Translations under genes and position numbers: made by a program
From: Mycolicibacterium fluoranthenivorans
GTDB lineage: Bacteria > Actinomycetota > Actinomycetes > Mycobacteriales > Mycobacteriaceae
Assembly (NCBI RefSeq): GCF_011758805.1
Contig: NZ_JAANOW010000002.1
Coordinates: 1,038,264-1,102,263 of the forward strand
DNA: 64,000 nucleotides
Direction: 5' to 3'
The notes under the pieces: model-generated
Databases searched by the model: none
Told to the model about the DNA's origin: nothing
The model's input: the letters and a program-made list of their open reading frames with translations, nothing else
Part shown: one piece after another, positions 18,359-29,985 of the stretch
Position numbering within the stretch: the first letter of the stretch is position 1
Layout: each line of letters begins with the position of its first letter

Positions 18359-19560
18359 GCGAAACCACCCTGGTCCTGCGCTACGCCGACGTCGGCGTGG
18401 CCACCTACGGCAGCCTTCGCGTCGTCGGGCAACCGGACCGAACCGTCACCTGGGTGCTCGACGAGCCCGCCCTCGGTGCGGTGCGCGACCGGCTCGGCGA
18501 GGCGCTGCCCGACCCGCGTCCGGGCGAGACGATCCGGACCGCGCTCGAACGTGCGCTCACCACCGGGGCGTTCGCGGCGCCGGCGGCCGAGCAGGAGATG
18601 GCCGAACTCCTGGGCGCGGGGCTGATCCCGGCCGCCGGCTGGGAGTTGATCGTCGGCGCCGCGGGGGACGCGCCGGCCACGCTCTTCGTCGCGCCGACCG
18701 CGGGCCTGGCTCAGGTGCCGTGGATGGCGCTGGCGATGCCGGACGCACCGGGGCGACGGCTGATCGAACTCGCCGACATCCTGTTGGCCGCGCCGCCCAA
18801 CATCGCCAACGCCCCGCGAAAGCCGGCGAGCTGGGCGCAGCGGCGCGATCACGCGGCACTGCTGATCCTCGACCCGCGCGTGCCCGGCCAGCGACCGGAC
18901 TCCGCGCTCGGCTCGGTGCTCGGCCGGCCCGACCCCACCGGTCCGCTGACCCGTCACTTCGCGCAGCGCCGGGCCCACCGTGACGTGCTGCCCCAGGTGG
19001 AGTCGACGGTCGAGCTGTTCCGCAGCACGCAAGCCGATCGCAGGTGGTTCGCCGGCCAGCTCGCGGCGGCGCCGAGCCGATTGTTGTTCGTCGGCCATGC
19101 CACCGCCGCCGACGGTGAGGTCGGCCACGCCGACCGCGCATCGGTGCATCTGGCCGACGCCAGTCCGCTGTCGGCCGCGGACCTGATGACCGCGCAGTTG
19201 CCGATCCCGCCGCGGGCGGCGCTACTGGCCTGCTCCTCGGGTGGCGACTACCGGTTCGACGAGGCGACCGGACTGGTCGCGGCACTCATCCTCGGCGGTG
19301 CCGTGCTCGTCACGGCCACGCTGTGGTCATTGCCCACCGCCGCCGGCTACCGCCAGTTCAGCGGCACCGCAACGGAATCCATCGATCCGATGGCCGAAGT
19401 CGTCATCGCCGTCGACTCCGCGCACGAAGCGGTCGAGGCGGGCCGGGCGGTCAACGCATGGCAACGCTCCCAGCTGATCCGCTGGCGTGACGGTGACGGT
19501 GCCGCGAGTCCGCTGTACTGGGCCGCTCTTGCCACCTTCGCGGTGGACGGTGCGCGATGA
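18355..19560 (+). CDS. CHAT-domain protein (caspase-like cysteine protease)
   Basis: This 401-residue protein carries a CHAT domain over about residues 90-400. Visible hallmarks are the FVAPTAGLAQVPWMAL strand, the catalytic His248 in LLFVGHAT, the catalytic Cys293 in ALLACSSGG, the ATLWSLPTAAG segment and the terminal PLYWAALATFAVDG. Both dyad residues are present, so proteolytic activity is expected. The N-terminal 90 residues are a separate small domain. The open frame extends upstream, but the ATG at 18355 overlaps the TPR-gene stop. CHAT proteases are usually effectors that cut a partner protein on a signal. Possible targets are the two unknown proteins encoded downstream. Confidence 0.85.
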   Translation: MSETTLVLRYADVGVATYGSLRVVGQPDRTVTWVLDEPALGAVRDRLGEALPDPRPGETIRTALERALTTGAFAAPAAEQEMAELLGAGLIPAAGWELIVGAAGDAPATLFVAPTAGLAQVPWMALAMPDAPGRRLIELADILLAAPPNIANAPRKPASWAQRRDHAALLILDPRVPGQRPDSALGSVLGRPDPTGPLTRHFAQRRAHRDVLPQVESTVELFRSTQADRRWFAGQLAAAPSRLLFVGHATAADGEVGHADRASVHLADASPLSAADLMTAQLPIPPRAALLACSSGGDYRFDEATGLVAALILGGAVLVTATLWSLPTAAGYRQFSGTATESIDPMAEVVIAVDSAHEAVEAGRAVNAWQRSQLIRWRDGDGAASPLYWAALATFAVDGAR

Positions 19561-19564
19561 GCCC

Positions 19565-19888
19565 TCAACGCGGGTCCGGGGCGGCGACCGCGACCGACGA
19601 CTCGTCGCCGGGACGGTAGTAGGTGTCGACGATGCTGCCAGGAGTGAAGCTCGCCAACGACGCTTCGGGAATCATCGTCGTCTCGCGGGCCGCGAACTGT
19701 CCTCCGTCGGGACGGGTGACCATGATGTCGAGTTCGACCTCGTGGCAGTCCGCGCAGAAGTCGCCGGTGAGGCGCAACCCGACGATCACGCCGCGGGATC
19801 GCACCATGGCGGTCGTCGGGACCAGCAGGACCGCGGCCGTTCCGCCGAACAGGAAGCTGAAGAAGACCAGGGTGGGCAGGGTAGGCAT
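19565..19888 (-). CDS. Small membrane protein, DUF3592-like
   Basis: A 107-residue protein with one N-terminal membrane segment (residues 5-27, LVFFSFLFGGTAAVLLV) and a small beta domain ending YYRPGDESSVAVAAPDPR, similar in shape to DUF3592 proteins. It lies on the opposite strand in the middle of the CHAT module: its stop is four bases from the CHAT stop and its start is divergent from the next plus-strand gene. The ATG at 19888 follows GGGTGA, which favours it over an upstream in-frame start. Function unknown. Confidence 0.65.
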   Translation of the reverse strand: MPTLPTLVFFSFLFGGTAAVLLVPTTAMVRSRGVIVGLRLTGDFCADCHEVELDIMVTRPDGGQFAARETTMIPEASLASFTPGSIVDTYYRPGDESSVAVAAPDPR

Positions 19889-19931
19889 GCGTTCACCCTG
19901 GACGACATGCGCGGCTACCGAACCCAACTTC

Positions 19932-19937
19932 TATCCT
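19932..19937 (+). promoter_or_regulatory. -10 element of a leaderless promoter for the 436-aa gene
   Basis: TATCCT fits TANNNT and ends six bases before the ATG at 19944, so the second half of the module can be expressed from its own start. Confidence 0.55.
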
Positions 19938-19943
19938 GTTGCG

Positions 19944-21254
19944 ATGAGCGCAGCCCCCGATACGCCGGTGGCCGTGCGGCAACCCCGCCGCGCGGTGATC
20001 GAACAGGCGTGGCGCGCCATCGGTGCCGGTGTCGAGGTGCTCAGCGCCGATGACGGCGGACCGTTGAGCCGGACGGTCAAACGGATCATCGATCCGCTGG
20101 TGCTGCGTCTGCGCTCCAACACCAGGTATTCGGCGCCGTTCGTGACGGCGGACGTCGCCGCCGAGATCCACGACGCGATCGTCGGTCACGCCGATACGCT
20201 GCGTGCCACCGCACGGTGGTTCGACACGCTCAAGCGGGAACGCCGCAGACAGCGCATCACCACCGGCAACGCCCAGGAACTCTATTTCCCGCTGTGTTTC
20301 GAACTCGCGGTCACCAAGGGTGCACCGTCGGACGAGGACCTGGCGGGCGCCGGAGTTCTGCTGCGCGACATCCACTCCGACCGCGATCGCATGGCGATCG
20401 AGGTACTCAATCGTCACATCGGGGACGACGCCGTGGTCGCGGCGTTGACGGCCCAGCTCGCCCGCAGCTGGCGCGATGTGCGTGCAGGCAACGAGATCAC
20501 CGGCCCCTTCCTGGCCGGGCTGGGCACTGTGCTCGGCAGTGTCGACGGGCACAACGCCGCGGTGGCCCGGCAGCGGGTGTGGTCGGCGTTGGTGGCCGAC
20601 GCAACCCCGTACAACCTCGGGGCCGCGGCACATTCGGCCGGTGCCGAACTGCCGTGGTCGATCGTCGATCTGGGGCTGAGTTCCGCTGCACCGCAACAAT
20701 GTCCGACCATCGCCGGTGGTGAGGGGGATCGTCCGCTGGACCGCAGCGTCGTCGACCGCGTGCGGGCGACGCTGCGCCGGGCACTGGCCCGTGACGAACT
20801 GCCCGATGTGCCGTTGCTGTGCGCCGAAGAGGTCGATCGCGTCTGCTCGCCGTGGGGCCTGCTGGGCGAGGACAAGCAGGCGACGCTGATCGCCGGTATC
20901 GAGATCGCTGTCGATCTTGCGCCGCTCGACGAGACGGCGCAGGCCCGTCATGACCTGTCGCGCCATATCCAGGCCAGGCTCCGCAAAGAGGCGTATGTGC
21001 TGCACGCGCGGCGCTATCTGGCCGGCGACGCCCCGATCCATCCGCGCCAGCAGCTGATCGTCGACGAACTCGCCGCATTCTGCCGGCCGTATCTGAACCG
21101 GTTGTGGGCCCGCCTGCACGGCCGCGACGTCTGGCAGGAGCCATGCTCCGACGTCGATGACGTCCGCGAGCTGTTGGAGGGCGTATCGCGTTCGGTCAGC
21201 CTGGATCACCGTCAGCGGATCAAAGCCATGCTCGAAGCGCAGGACCTGTCATGA
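19944..21254 (+). CDS. Unknown protein, 436 aa, in the TPR-CHAT module
   Basis: I do not recognise the family. The sequence is soluble, rich in helices, with a basic patch (TLKRERRRQRITTG near residue 95) and repeated acidic helical stretches such as VRATLRRALARDELPDVPLLCAEEVDRVC. There is no signal peptide, membrane segment or known catalytic motif. The frame is open far upstream, but the ATG at 19944 is chosen because of the TATCCT element six bases before it and because upstream residues are compositionally unlike a protein. It overlaps the next gene by four bases (ATGA). Its position makes it a possible CHAT substrate or scaffold. Confidence 0.7.
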   Translation: MSAAPDTPVAVRQPRRAVIEQAWRAIGAGVEVLSADDGGPLSRTVKRIIDPLVLRLRSNTRYSAPFVTADVAAEIHDAIVGHADTLRATARWFDTLKRERRRQRITTGNAQELYFPLCFELAVTKGAPSDEDLAGAGVLLRDIHSDRDRMAIEVLNRHIGDDAVVAALTAQLARSWRDVRAGNEITGPFLAGLGTVLGSVDGHNAAVARQRVWSALVADATPYNLGAAAHSAGAELPWSIVDLGLSSAAPQQCPTIAGGEGDRPLDRSVVDRVRATLRRALARDELPDVPLLCAEEVDRVCSPWGLLGEDKQATLIAGIEIAVDLAPLDETAQARHDLSRHIQARLRKEAYVLHARRYLAGDAPIHPRQQLIVDELAAFCRPYLNRLWARLHGRDVWQEPCSDVDDVRELLEGVSRSVSLDHRQRIKAMLEAQDLS

Positions 21255-22339
21255 GGTTCGTCGAGGAATCCGGATTGTGGTCCACCGGACCGGCACCCGC
21301 GCCGGTGCCGCTGACGGCCGTGCTGGAGGTCGCGGGCGCCGTGTTGTCCTGGCCGGTGGACCGCCCAGCCGCCGACGTGCACCTCGCCTTCACGGATCCG
21401 GCGCGGGCCGACTGGCTCTGGCGGGTGGTCGGGGAGCGTGGGCACGATGCGATCGCCCGCGCGCTCGAGGCGGCCGCCGGAGATCCGGTCGACGTCGGGG
21501 AAGTGACTTTCGACGCTGCGGCACTGGAACCGTTGCGGCGGTTGGCGCTGGGACACTGGCTGCGCCGATGGTGGCCGGCCAGTAGCCGCGACGGTATCGC
21601 CGAACTCGATCCGGCGATCCTCGCCGGTGAACTGGCGCTTCTGACGACGGCCGCCGAGGCGTATTTCGCCGACGACACCTTCGACTCGGACGTGGCCGAG
21701 CTGTTGCGCCCACACGTTGCCGTGCTCGATGCGCAGGCAGCGCTCGGTGACCCGCGCATCGGCGAGATCGCCCGCGCCTGTGCTGAATTGGCCGAGGATA
21801 TCGGGGCCGCCGGGGTAGTCCCCGTCGCCCCGGCACGGGTGGGTCGCCGAGACGACTACGCGCTGGTCGCCGGTGCGGACCGAACCGGCACGGCGGCGTC
21901 GGGCATCGCCGCAGGCGTGACGTCGGTGAGCTGGGCGGCCGTCCCGGCCGGCATCTTCGATGCGGCCGAGGACACGGTGGACTGGCGAGTGGTATCCGCC
22001 GGCGGCGTCGTCAGCGTGGTGGTGCGGGCGGAACTCGGCGGACCGCACTCGCCTGCGGGTATCGCGGTGGGGGTGACGGCGGGCGAGATCGGTGGCTCGG
22101 GGTCGCTGGACGACACCGGCGCCGCGACGATTCCCTTGCTCGACCGCTTGGGTGGTCCGGTGCCCGAACCGGTGGCCTGGAACCGTGATTGGCGGGACAC
22201 CACGGTGACGGTCGGGGGCGGCGCCACCGAGACGGCGCAGGAACGCGAAAGGGTCCGGGCCATGGTGCGCGACCGGTTACGCCGGCCGGGGCGGGACGCG
22301 TTCCTGGCCGAGATCCTGGCTGCCGAAGCCGACTACTGA
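21251..22339 (+). CDS. Unknown protein, 362 aa, in the TPR-CHAT module
   Basis: I do not recognise the family. Residues 1-200 appear mainly helical (for example ALEPLRRLALGHWLRRWW, EIARACAELAEDI), and residues 205-320 look beta-rich with SVSWAAVPAGIFD and WRVVSAGGVVSVVVRAELGG, ending in a charged helix ETAQERERVRAMVRDRLRRPG. It has no signal peptide. It is the last gene of the module, coupled to the 436-aa gene through an ATGA overlap and convergent with the membrane esterase. A role with the CHAT protease is inferred only from position. Confidence 0.7.
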   Translation: MRFVEESGLWSTGPAPAPVPLTAVLEVAGAVLSWPVDRPAADVHLAFTDPARADWLWRVVGERGHDAIARALEAAAGDPVDVGEVTFDAAALEPLRRLALGHWLRRWWPASSRDGIAELDPAILAGELALLTTAAEAYFADDTFDSDVAELLRPHVAVLDAQAALGDPRIGEIARACAELAEDIGAAGVVPVAPARVGRRDDYALVAGADRTGTAASGIAAGVTSVSWAAVPAGIFDAAEDTVDWRVVSAGGVVSVVVRAELGGPHSPAGIAVGVTAGEIGGSGSLDDTGAATIPLLDRLGGPVPEPVAWNRDWRDTTVTVGGGATETAQERERVRAMVRDRLRRPGRDAFLAEILAAEADY

Positions 22340-22353
22340 GCCACGCCGACCGA

Positions 22354-23772
22354 TCAGCGGGCGGCGGCCTGTAGGGTCGGCGGCCCGGAGCGGGGCAGCG
22401 GGACCCGCTGCACACCGGGGGTGCCGATCTGGCCGGCCAGCCAGGGCAGGGCAGTCTCGAAGGCGCGCGCGGCGAACGGCCAGTCATGCTTGCCCGGCTG
22501 GATGATCACCGCGCAGTCGATCCCGTTGGTGGAGCCCAGCCCGCACAACGACTGGGCGGCCAGCGCCTGGTCGCTGGGGTGCGACGCCTGGTTGCCGGGG
22601 GGCGAGCCCGCGTCGTTGACCGCGAACCAGCCGGCGATACCGGAGTACCGGCCGTGCCGGTTCATCACCGCGCTGGGGTCGAAGGACGCGTACTGGGCGA
22701 TGTTTCCGCCGAACAGCCGGTCGATGGTCTGCGCCTTGGTGCCCGAATTGGGGCTGATATCACCGGCGATGTCCTCGAACACCGAGAACATGTCGGGATG
22801 CATCACCGTCAGGTCGACGGCGCAGGTGCCGCCCATCGACCAGCCCACCGAGCCCCAATTGGCCGGGTTCGCGCTCACCCCGAACTTCGCGATCATGGCA
22901 GGCACCACGTCTTTGGTGAGATGGTCGGCGGCCTTACCGCGGCGCCCGTTCACGCATTCGGTGTCGTTGTTGAAGGCACCGCCGGAGTCGACGAACACGA
23001 GCACCGGTGCGTTGCCGTCGTGCGCGGCGGCGAACCGGTCGACCACCCGGATGGCGTCGCCGGCGCGCAGCCAGTCCGCCGGCGTGTTGAACTCGCCGCC
23101 GATCATCATCAGGGTGGGCAACTTCGGCGGCGGGTTGGACGCGTACCAGGCCGGCGGCAGGTACACGAGTTCGCCGCGATGCTTGAACCCCGAGCCGGCG
23201 TCGCCGGTGTCGATCGGCACCACGGTGCCGTTGGCCGGGATGACGCGATCGTGCTGCATCGCGGTGACCGTCGCCATATCGGTCTGGTCCGGTAGTGGGC
23301 CCTCGGTCAGTTGACTCCAGGCCGTCTGCATCGTCGGGAAATAGCCGACCCACAAGTTCAGCGACAGCGCCGCGCACAGGGTGCACAGGGGGACCGCCAG
23401 CGCGGTGGTGCCGCGACGCCACCAACTGGTGCGCCGCCAGCCGGTCACCAGGACGGCGGCGACGAAACCGATCAGGCCCACCCAGATCCACAAGGCGTGT
23501 GGGGCGGGGTCACCGGCCAGCCCCTGGCTGCCGATGTACCAGTGCACGACAGTAGCCAACGCGATCCCGGCCACCAGTGACACCGGTAGTCCCAGTCGAT
23601 GCCAGCGCCTGCTACGCCAGCCCACGGCGGCGATGACGACGACTGCCGCGAGTAGTTGGGCGAGCACCGGAAGCCAGCCGTGCATCAGCGAAATACGGTG
23701 CAGGATCGAATCATTCGCATCGGCCAGAAGATGTGCGGCGGCCAGCGGAGTTCCGGTCGTCGAAGGTGTCAC
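22354..23772 (-). CDS. Membrane-anchored alpha/beta-hydrolase esterase, Rv1639c-like
   Basis: The protein (472 aa from the GTG) has four hydrophobic segments in residues 30-150 followed by an extracytoplasmic alpha/beta-hydrolase domain of the putative-esterase (mycolyltransferase-like) type, with nucleophile elbow GWSMGG and a candidate catalytic His in PGKHDWPF. The placement before lysX matches M. tuberculosis Rv1639c, whose function is unknown. The GTG is only a base or two after GGAGGC, so the true start could be another codon; the ATG at residue 30 still precedes the first membrane segment. It may act on an envelope lipid or ester. Confidence 0.8.
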   Translation of the reverse strand: MTPSTTGTPLAAAHLLADANDSILHRISLMHGWLPVLAQLLAAVVVIAAVGWRSRRWHRLGLPVSLVAGIALATVVHWYIGSQGLAGDPAPHALWIWVGLIGFVAAVLVTGWRRTSWWRRGTTALAVPLCTLCAALSLNLWVGYFPTMQTAWSQLTEGPLPDQTDMATVTAMQHDRVIPANGTVVPIDTGDAGSGFKHRGELVYLPPAWYASNPPPKLPTLMMIGGEFNTPADWLRAGDAIRVVDRFAAAHDGNAPVLVFVDSGGAFNNDTECVNGRRGKAADHLTKDVVPAMIAKFGVSANPANWGSVGWSMGGTCAVDLTVMHPDMFSVFEDIAGDISPNSGTKAQTIDRLFGGNIAQYASFDPSAVMNRHGRYSGIAGWFAVNDAGSPPGNQASHPSDQALAAQSLCGLGSTNGIDCAVIIQPGKHDWPFAARAFETALPWLAGQIGTPGVQRVPLPRSGPPTLQAAAR

Positions 23773-23830
23773 GCCTCCATCGTGGACGGAGATCCTGGGT
23801 GATGACTGTGAGTCTCCGTCCGTGCTCGGT

Positions 23831-27142
<3,312 letters not shown>

Positions 27143-27187
27143 AGGCGGCGAGGATATTCCTTTGAACAATGAATTTCGTGTGAGTGG

Positions 27188-27556
27188 CTACCAGACCGGG
27201 CCGGTGTATTTTTCGCCAGGCCCTTTGCCGGGTTCTTCGGGATCCACGCTGGCTTCCCGGAAGGCCAACTGGAGGCTCTTCAATCCGTCGCGCAACGGGC
27301 CCGCGTGCAGTCCGAGATACTCTGCGGAGGCGGTCACCAGACCGGCGAGAGCGGTGATCAGACGGCGGGCTTCGTCCAGGTCGCGGTGCGGGCTGTCGTC
27401 GGGATCCGGGTCGGCCAGACCCAGCTTCTCGGCGGCCGCGCTCATCAGCATCACGGCGGAGCGGGTGATGACCTCGACAGCGGGGATCTCGGCGAGCTCA
27501 CGCACAGACGGCTCGGCGGAGGCGTCGCTGCTGGGTGGTATCTGATCATCCGTCAT
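27188..27556 (-). CDS. DUF1844 family protein
   Basis: A 122-residue helical protein with an acidic N-terminus and the DUF1844 core (VEVITRSAVMLMSAAAEKLGL, LDEARRLITALAGLV), ending GEKYTGPVW. DUF1844 proteins are conserved next to infC in many actinobacteria but have no settled function. The longer open frame upstream is rejected because the ATG at 27556 begins the conserved part. It is divergent from infC and 45 bases upstream of lysX on the same strand. Confidence 0.8.
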   Translation of the reverse strand: MTDDQIPPSSDASAEPSVRELAEIPAVEVITRSAVMLMSAAAEKLGLADPDPDDSPHRDLDEARRLITALAGLVTASAEYLGLHAGPLRDGLKSLQLAFREASVDPEEPGKGPGEKYTGPVW

Positions 27557-27842
27557 GCCTGATAGACTGTCACGATCGACCGTCCCGGCGAACGCCAGGG
27601 ACAGCAAGTGGAGTCCCGCTCCCACCGCAGACCTTAACGGTCCCGCGGTCCGGTCGCAGGCATCTGCGGATGCCCTGTACTGCGTTTTGCGCAGGCGGCG
27701 TAAGCCGTGATCGGTCGGCATCGGGCCCTGCTATATGCAGGGCCTTTCTGTTCGCCAGAGCAGAAATGCCGATGGTGTGGTGCCCCCTGCTGGCCCGTCG
27801 TTTCCCTACGGTCGTGGACTAGCAGACAACGTAGGAGGCCCC
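27557..27842 (+). promoter_or_regulatory. infC operon leader
   Basis: This 286-base leader precedes the infC-rpmI-rplT operon. TAGACT at 27563-27568 fits a -10 hexamer and would give a leader of about 270 nt. Inside are a small perfect hairpin GGCATC-TGCG-GATGCC (27659-27674) and a stronger terminator-like hairpin at 27724-27747. Long leaders with attenuation are common for this operon in bacteria, so control by L20, IF3 or transcript termination is likely, though the mechanism is not read directly from the sequence. Confidence 0.5.
27724..27749 (+). terminator. Terminator-like attenuator hairpin in the infC leader
   Basis: GGCCCTGC-TATAT-GCAGGGCC forms a perfect 8-bp stem followed by TTTCT, about 95 bases before the infC start. 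It looks like an intrinsic terminator placed inside a leader, as expected for an attenuator. Confidence 0.6.
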
Positions 27843-28466
<624 letters not shown>

Positions 28467-28491
28467 TCCACGAGAAAACCAGAGGACACCA

Positions 28492-28686
28492 ATGCCCAAG
28501 GCCAAGACCCACAGCGGCGCTTCCAAGCGTTTCCGTAAGACCGGGACCGGCAAGATCGTGCGCCAGAAGGCCGGCAAGCGCCACCTGCTGGAGCACAAGG
28601 CCAGCAAGCGCACCCGCCGTCTCGATGGCCGCGCAGTGGTCGCCCCCGCCGATGCGAGCCGTATCAACAAGCTGCTGAACGGCTAA
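28492..28686 (+). CDS. rpmI: 50S ribosomal protein L35
   Basis: The 64-residue protein [18 protein letters not shown]... is a typical bacterial L35, very basic, with the conserved [14 protein letters not shown] segment. It follows infC by 25 bases with an AGAGGA ribosome site and is cotranscribed with infC and rplT. It is a structural protein of the large subunit. Confidence 0.97.
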   Translation: MPKAKTHSGASKRFRKTGTGKIVRQKAGKRHLLEHKASKRTRRLDGRAVVAPADASRINKLLNG

Positions 28687-28734
28687 CAGCCGCTTCACTT
28701 TTCGACTTCCCCCCGCAAGAATAGGAACACTCAC

Positions 28735-29124
28735 ATGGCACGCGTGAAGCGCGCACTCAATGCCCAGAAGAAGCGGCGCACAGTTCTCAAGGCGTCGAAG
28801 GGTTACCGCGGCCAGCGTTCGCGGCTCTACCGCAAGGCCAAGGAACAGCAGCTGCACTCCTTGACCTATGCCTACCGCGACCGTCGCGCCCGCAAGGGTG
28901 AGTTCCGCAAGCTGTGGATCTCGCGTATCAACGCCGCGGCCCGCGCCAACGGCATCACCTACAACCGCCTGATCCAGGGCCTCAAGGCCGCTGGTGTCGA
29001 GGTGGACCGCAAGAACCTCGCCGAGATCGCCGTCAGCGACGCGGCCGCGTTCACCGCCCTCGTCGAGGTCGCCAAGGCCGCACTGCCCGAGGATGTCAAC
29101 GCACCCTCCGGTGAAGCCGCCTGA
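28735..29124 (+). CDS. rplT: 50S ribosomal protein L20
   Basis: This 129-residue protein has the L20 hallmarks [33 protein letters not shown] and [19 protein letters not shown]20 is needed for early 50S assembly and in several bacteria represses its own operon through the leader. It lies 48 bases after rpmI and 11 bases before the TsnR-like methyltransferase gene, so the latter is probably cotranscribed. Confidence 0.97.
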   Translation: MARVKRALNAQKKRRTVLKASKGYRGQRSRLYRKAKEQQLHSLTYAYRDRRARKGEFRKLWISRINAAARANGITYNRLIQGLKAAGVEVDRKNLAEIAVSDAAAFTALVEVAKAALPEDVNAPSGEAA

Positions 29125-29135
29125 GGCTTCGCTGA

Positions 29136-29915
29136 ATGAGTGGCGCAGCCACGCCGCTCACCGAGCGCTCCAACCGGGTGGCTGCAGCGATCAAGCTGCA
29201 GCGTCCCGCGGGACGTCGCCACGCCGCACGTTTCCTCGCCGAGGGGTCCAACCTCGTCGAGGCCGCGTTGCGGCGTGGTCTCGTTGAGGAGGTTTTCGCC
29301 ACCGCGGATGCCCTCGCCCGATTCAGCGATCTGCTGGCCGGGGCACCCGTCTTCGAGGTCACCGATCGCGCCGCGAAAGCCTTGTCGGACACCGTCACCC
29401 CGGTCGGGCTGGTCGCGGTGTGCCGGCTGCCCGACACGACGCTCGTGCAGGTGCTCTCCGGTGCGCCGCGTCTGGTGGCGGTGGCCGTCGAGACCTCCGA
29501 GCCCGGCAATGCCGGCACCCTGATCCGGTTGGCCGATGCCATGGGCGCCGACGCGGTGATCCTGGCCGGCAACTCGGTGGACCCCTACAACGGGAAGTGC
29601 CTGCGATCTTCCGCGGGCAGTATCTTCGGGGTGCCGGTGGTGCAGGCTCCCGATACGGGGGCGCTCATCACCGCGCTTCGGGATGCGGGCCTGCAGGTGC
29701 TCGCGACCACGTTGGATGGTGAAACACCTTTGCCCGCAGCTGAATTGAGAAACCCCACAGCGTGGCTGTTCGGTTCCGAGGCGCACGGGCTGGCTCCCGA
29801 GGTCGCCGCCGCGGCGGATCATCGGGTGACGATCCCGATGCAGGGCAGCGCCGAGAGCCTCAACATCGCGGCGGCCGCGGCGATCTGTCTGTATCAGAGT
29901 TCGCAAGCCGTGTGA
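29136..29915 (+). CDS. tsnR: SpoU/TrmH-family RNA 2'-O-methyltransferase, TsnR-like
   Basis: The 259-residue enzyme has an N-terminal substrate-binding domain (RRHAARFLAEGSNLVEAAL) and a C-terminal SPOUT knot with the three motifs: SEPGNAGTLIRLADAMGADAV, WLFGSEAHGL and IPMQGSAESLNIAAAAAI. It uses S-adenosylmethionine to methylate ribose in rRNA or tRNA. It occupies the position of Rv1644 (tsnR) after rplT in M. tuberculosis. The name comes from thiostrepton resistance methyltransferases, but resistance should not be assumed for this housekeeping paralogue. Confidence 0.88.
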   Translation: MSGAATPLTERSNRVAAAIKLQRPAGRRHAARFLAEGSNLVEAALRRGLVEEVFATADALARFSDLLAGAPVFEVTDRAAKALSDTVTPVGLVAVCRLPDTTLVQVLSGAPRLVAVAVETSEPGNAGTLIRLADAMGADAVILAGNSVDPYNGKCLRSSAGSIFGVPVVQAPDTGALITALRDAGLQVLATTLDGETPLPAAELRNPTAWLFGSEAHGLAPEVAAAADHRVTIPMQGSAESLNIAAAAAICLYQSSQAV

Positions 29916-29917
29916 CG

Positions 29918-29976
29918 CCGAGTGGCTGGTTGTGGCACGCGTATCGCCGAAAACCGTGCCACAACTGGCCACTCGG
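29918..29976. repeat. Long near-perfect inverted repeat between convergent genes
   Basis: Two 22-base arms (29918-29939 and 29955-29976) are complementary at 20 positions around a 15-base loop. The core arms are TTGTGGCACG and CGTGCCACAA. It starts three bases after the tsnR stop and ends ten bases before the convergent acyl-CoA dehydrogenase stop. It has no T-run but could work as a bidirectional terminator, or it may be a dispersed palindromic repeat unit. Confidence 0.8.
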
Positions 29977-29985
29977 TATCGCACG

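Noticed and set aside
16739..19560. TPR-CHAT pair as a type III-E CRISPR (Craspase) component
   Set aside because: There is no repeat array or Cas7-11-like gene anywhere in the window; the similarity is only at the level of domain pairing.
27735..27842. 36-codon N-terminal extension of infC from an ATG
   Set aside because: The ATG lies in the leader hairpin, has no ribosome site and the added residues are unlike IF-3. The ATC with TAGGAGG is preferred.
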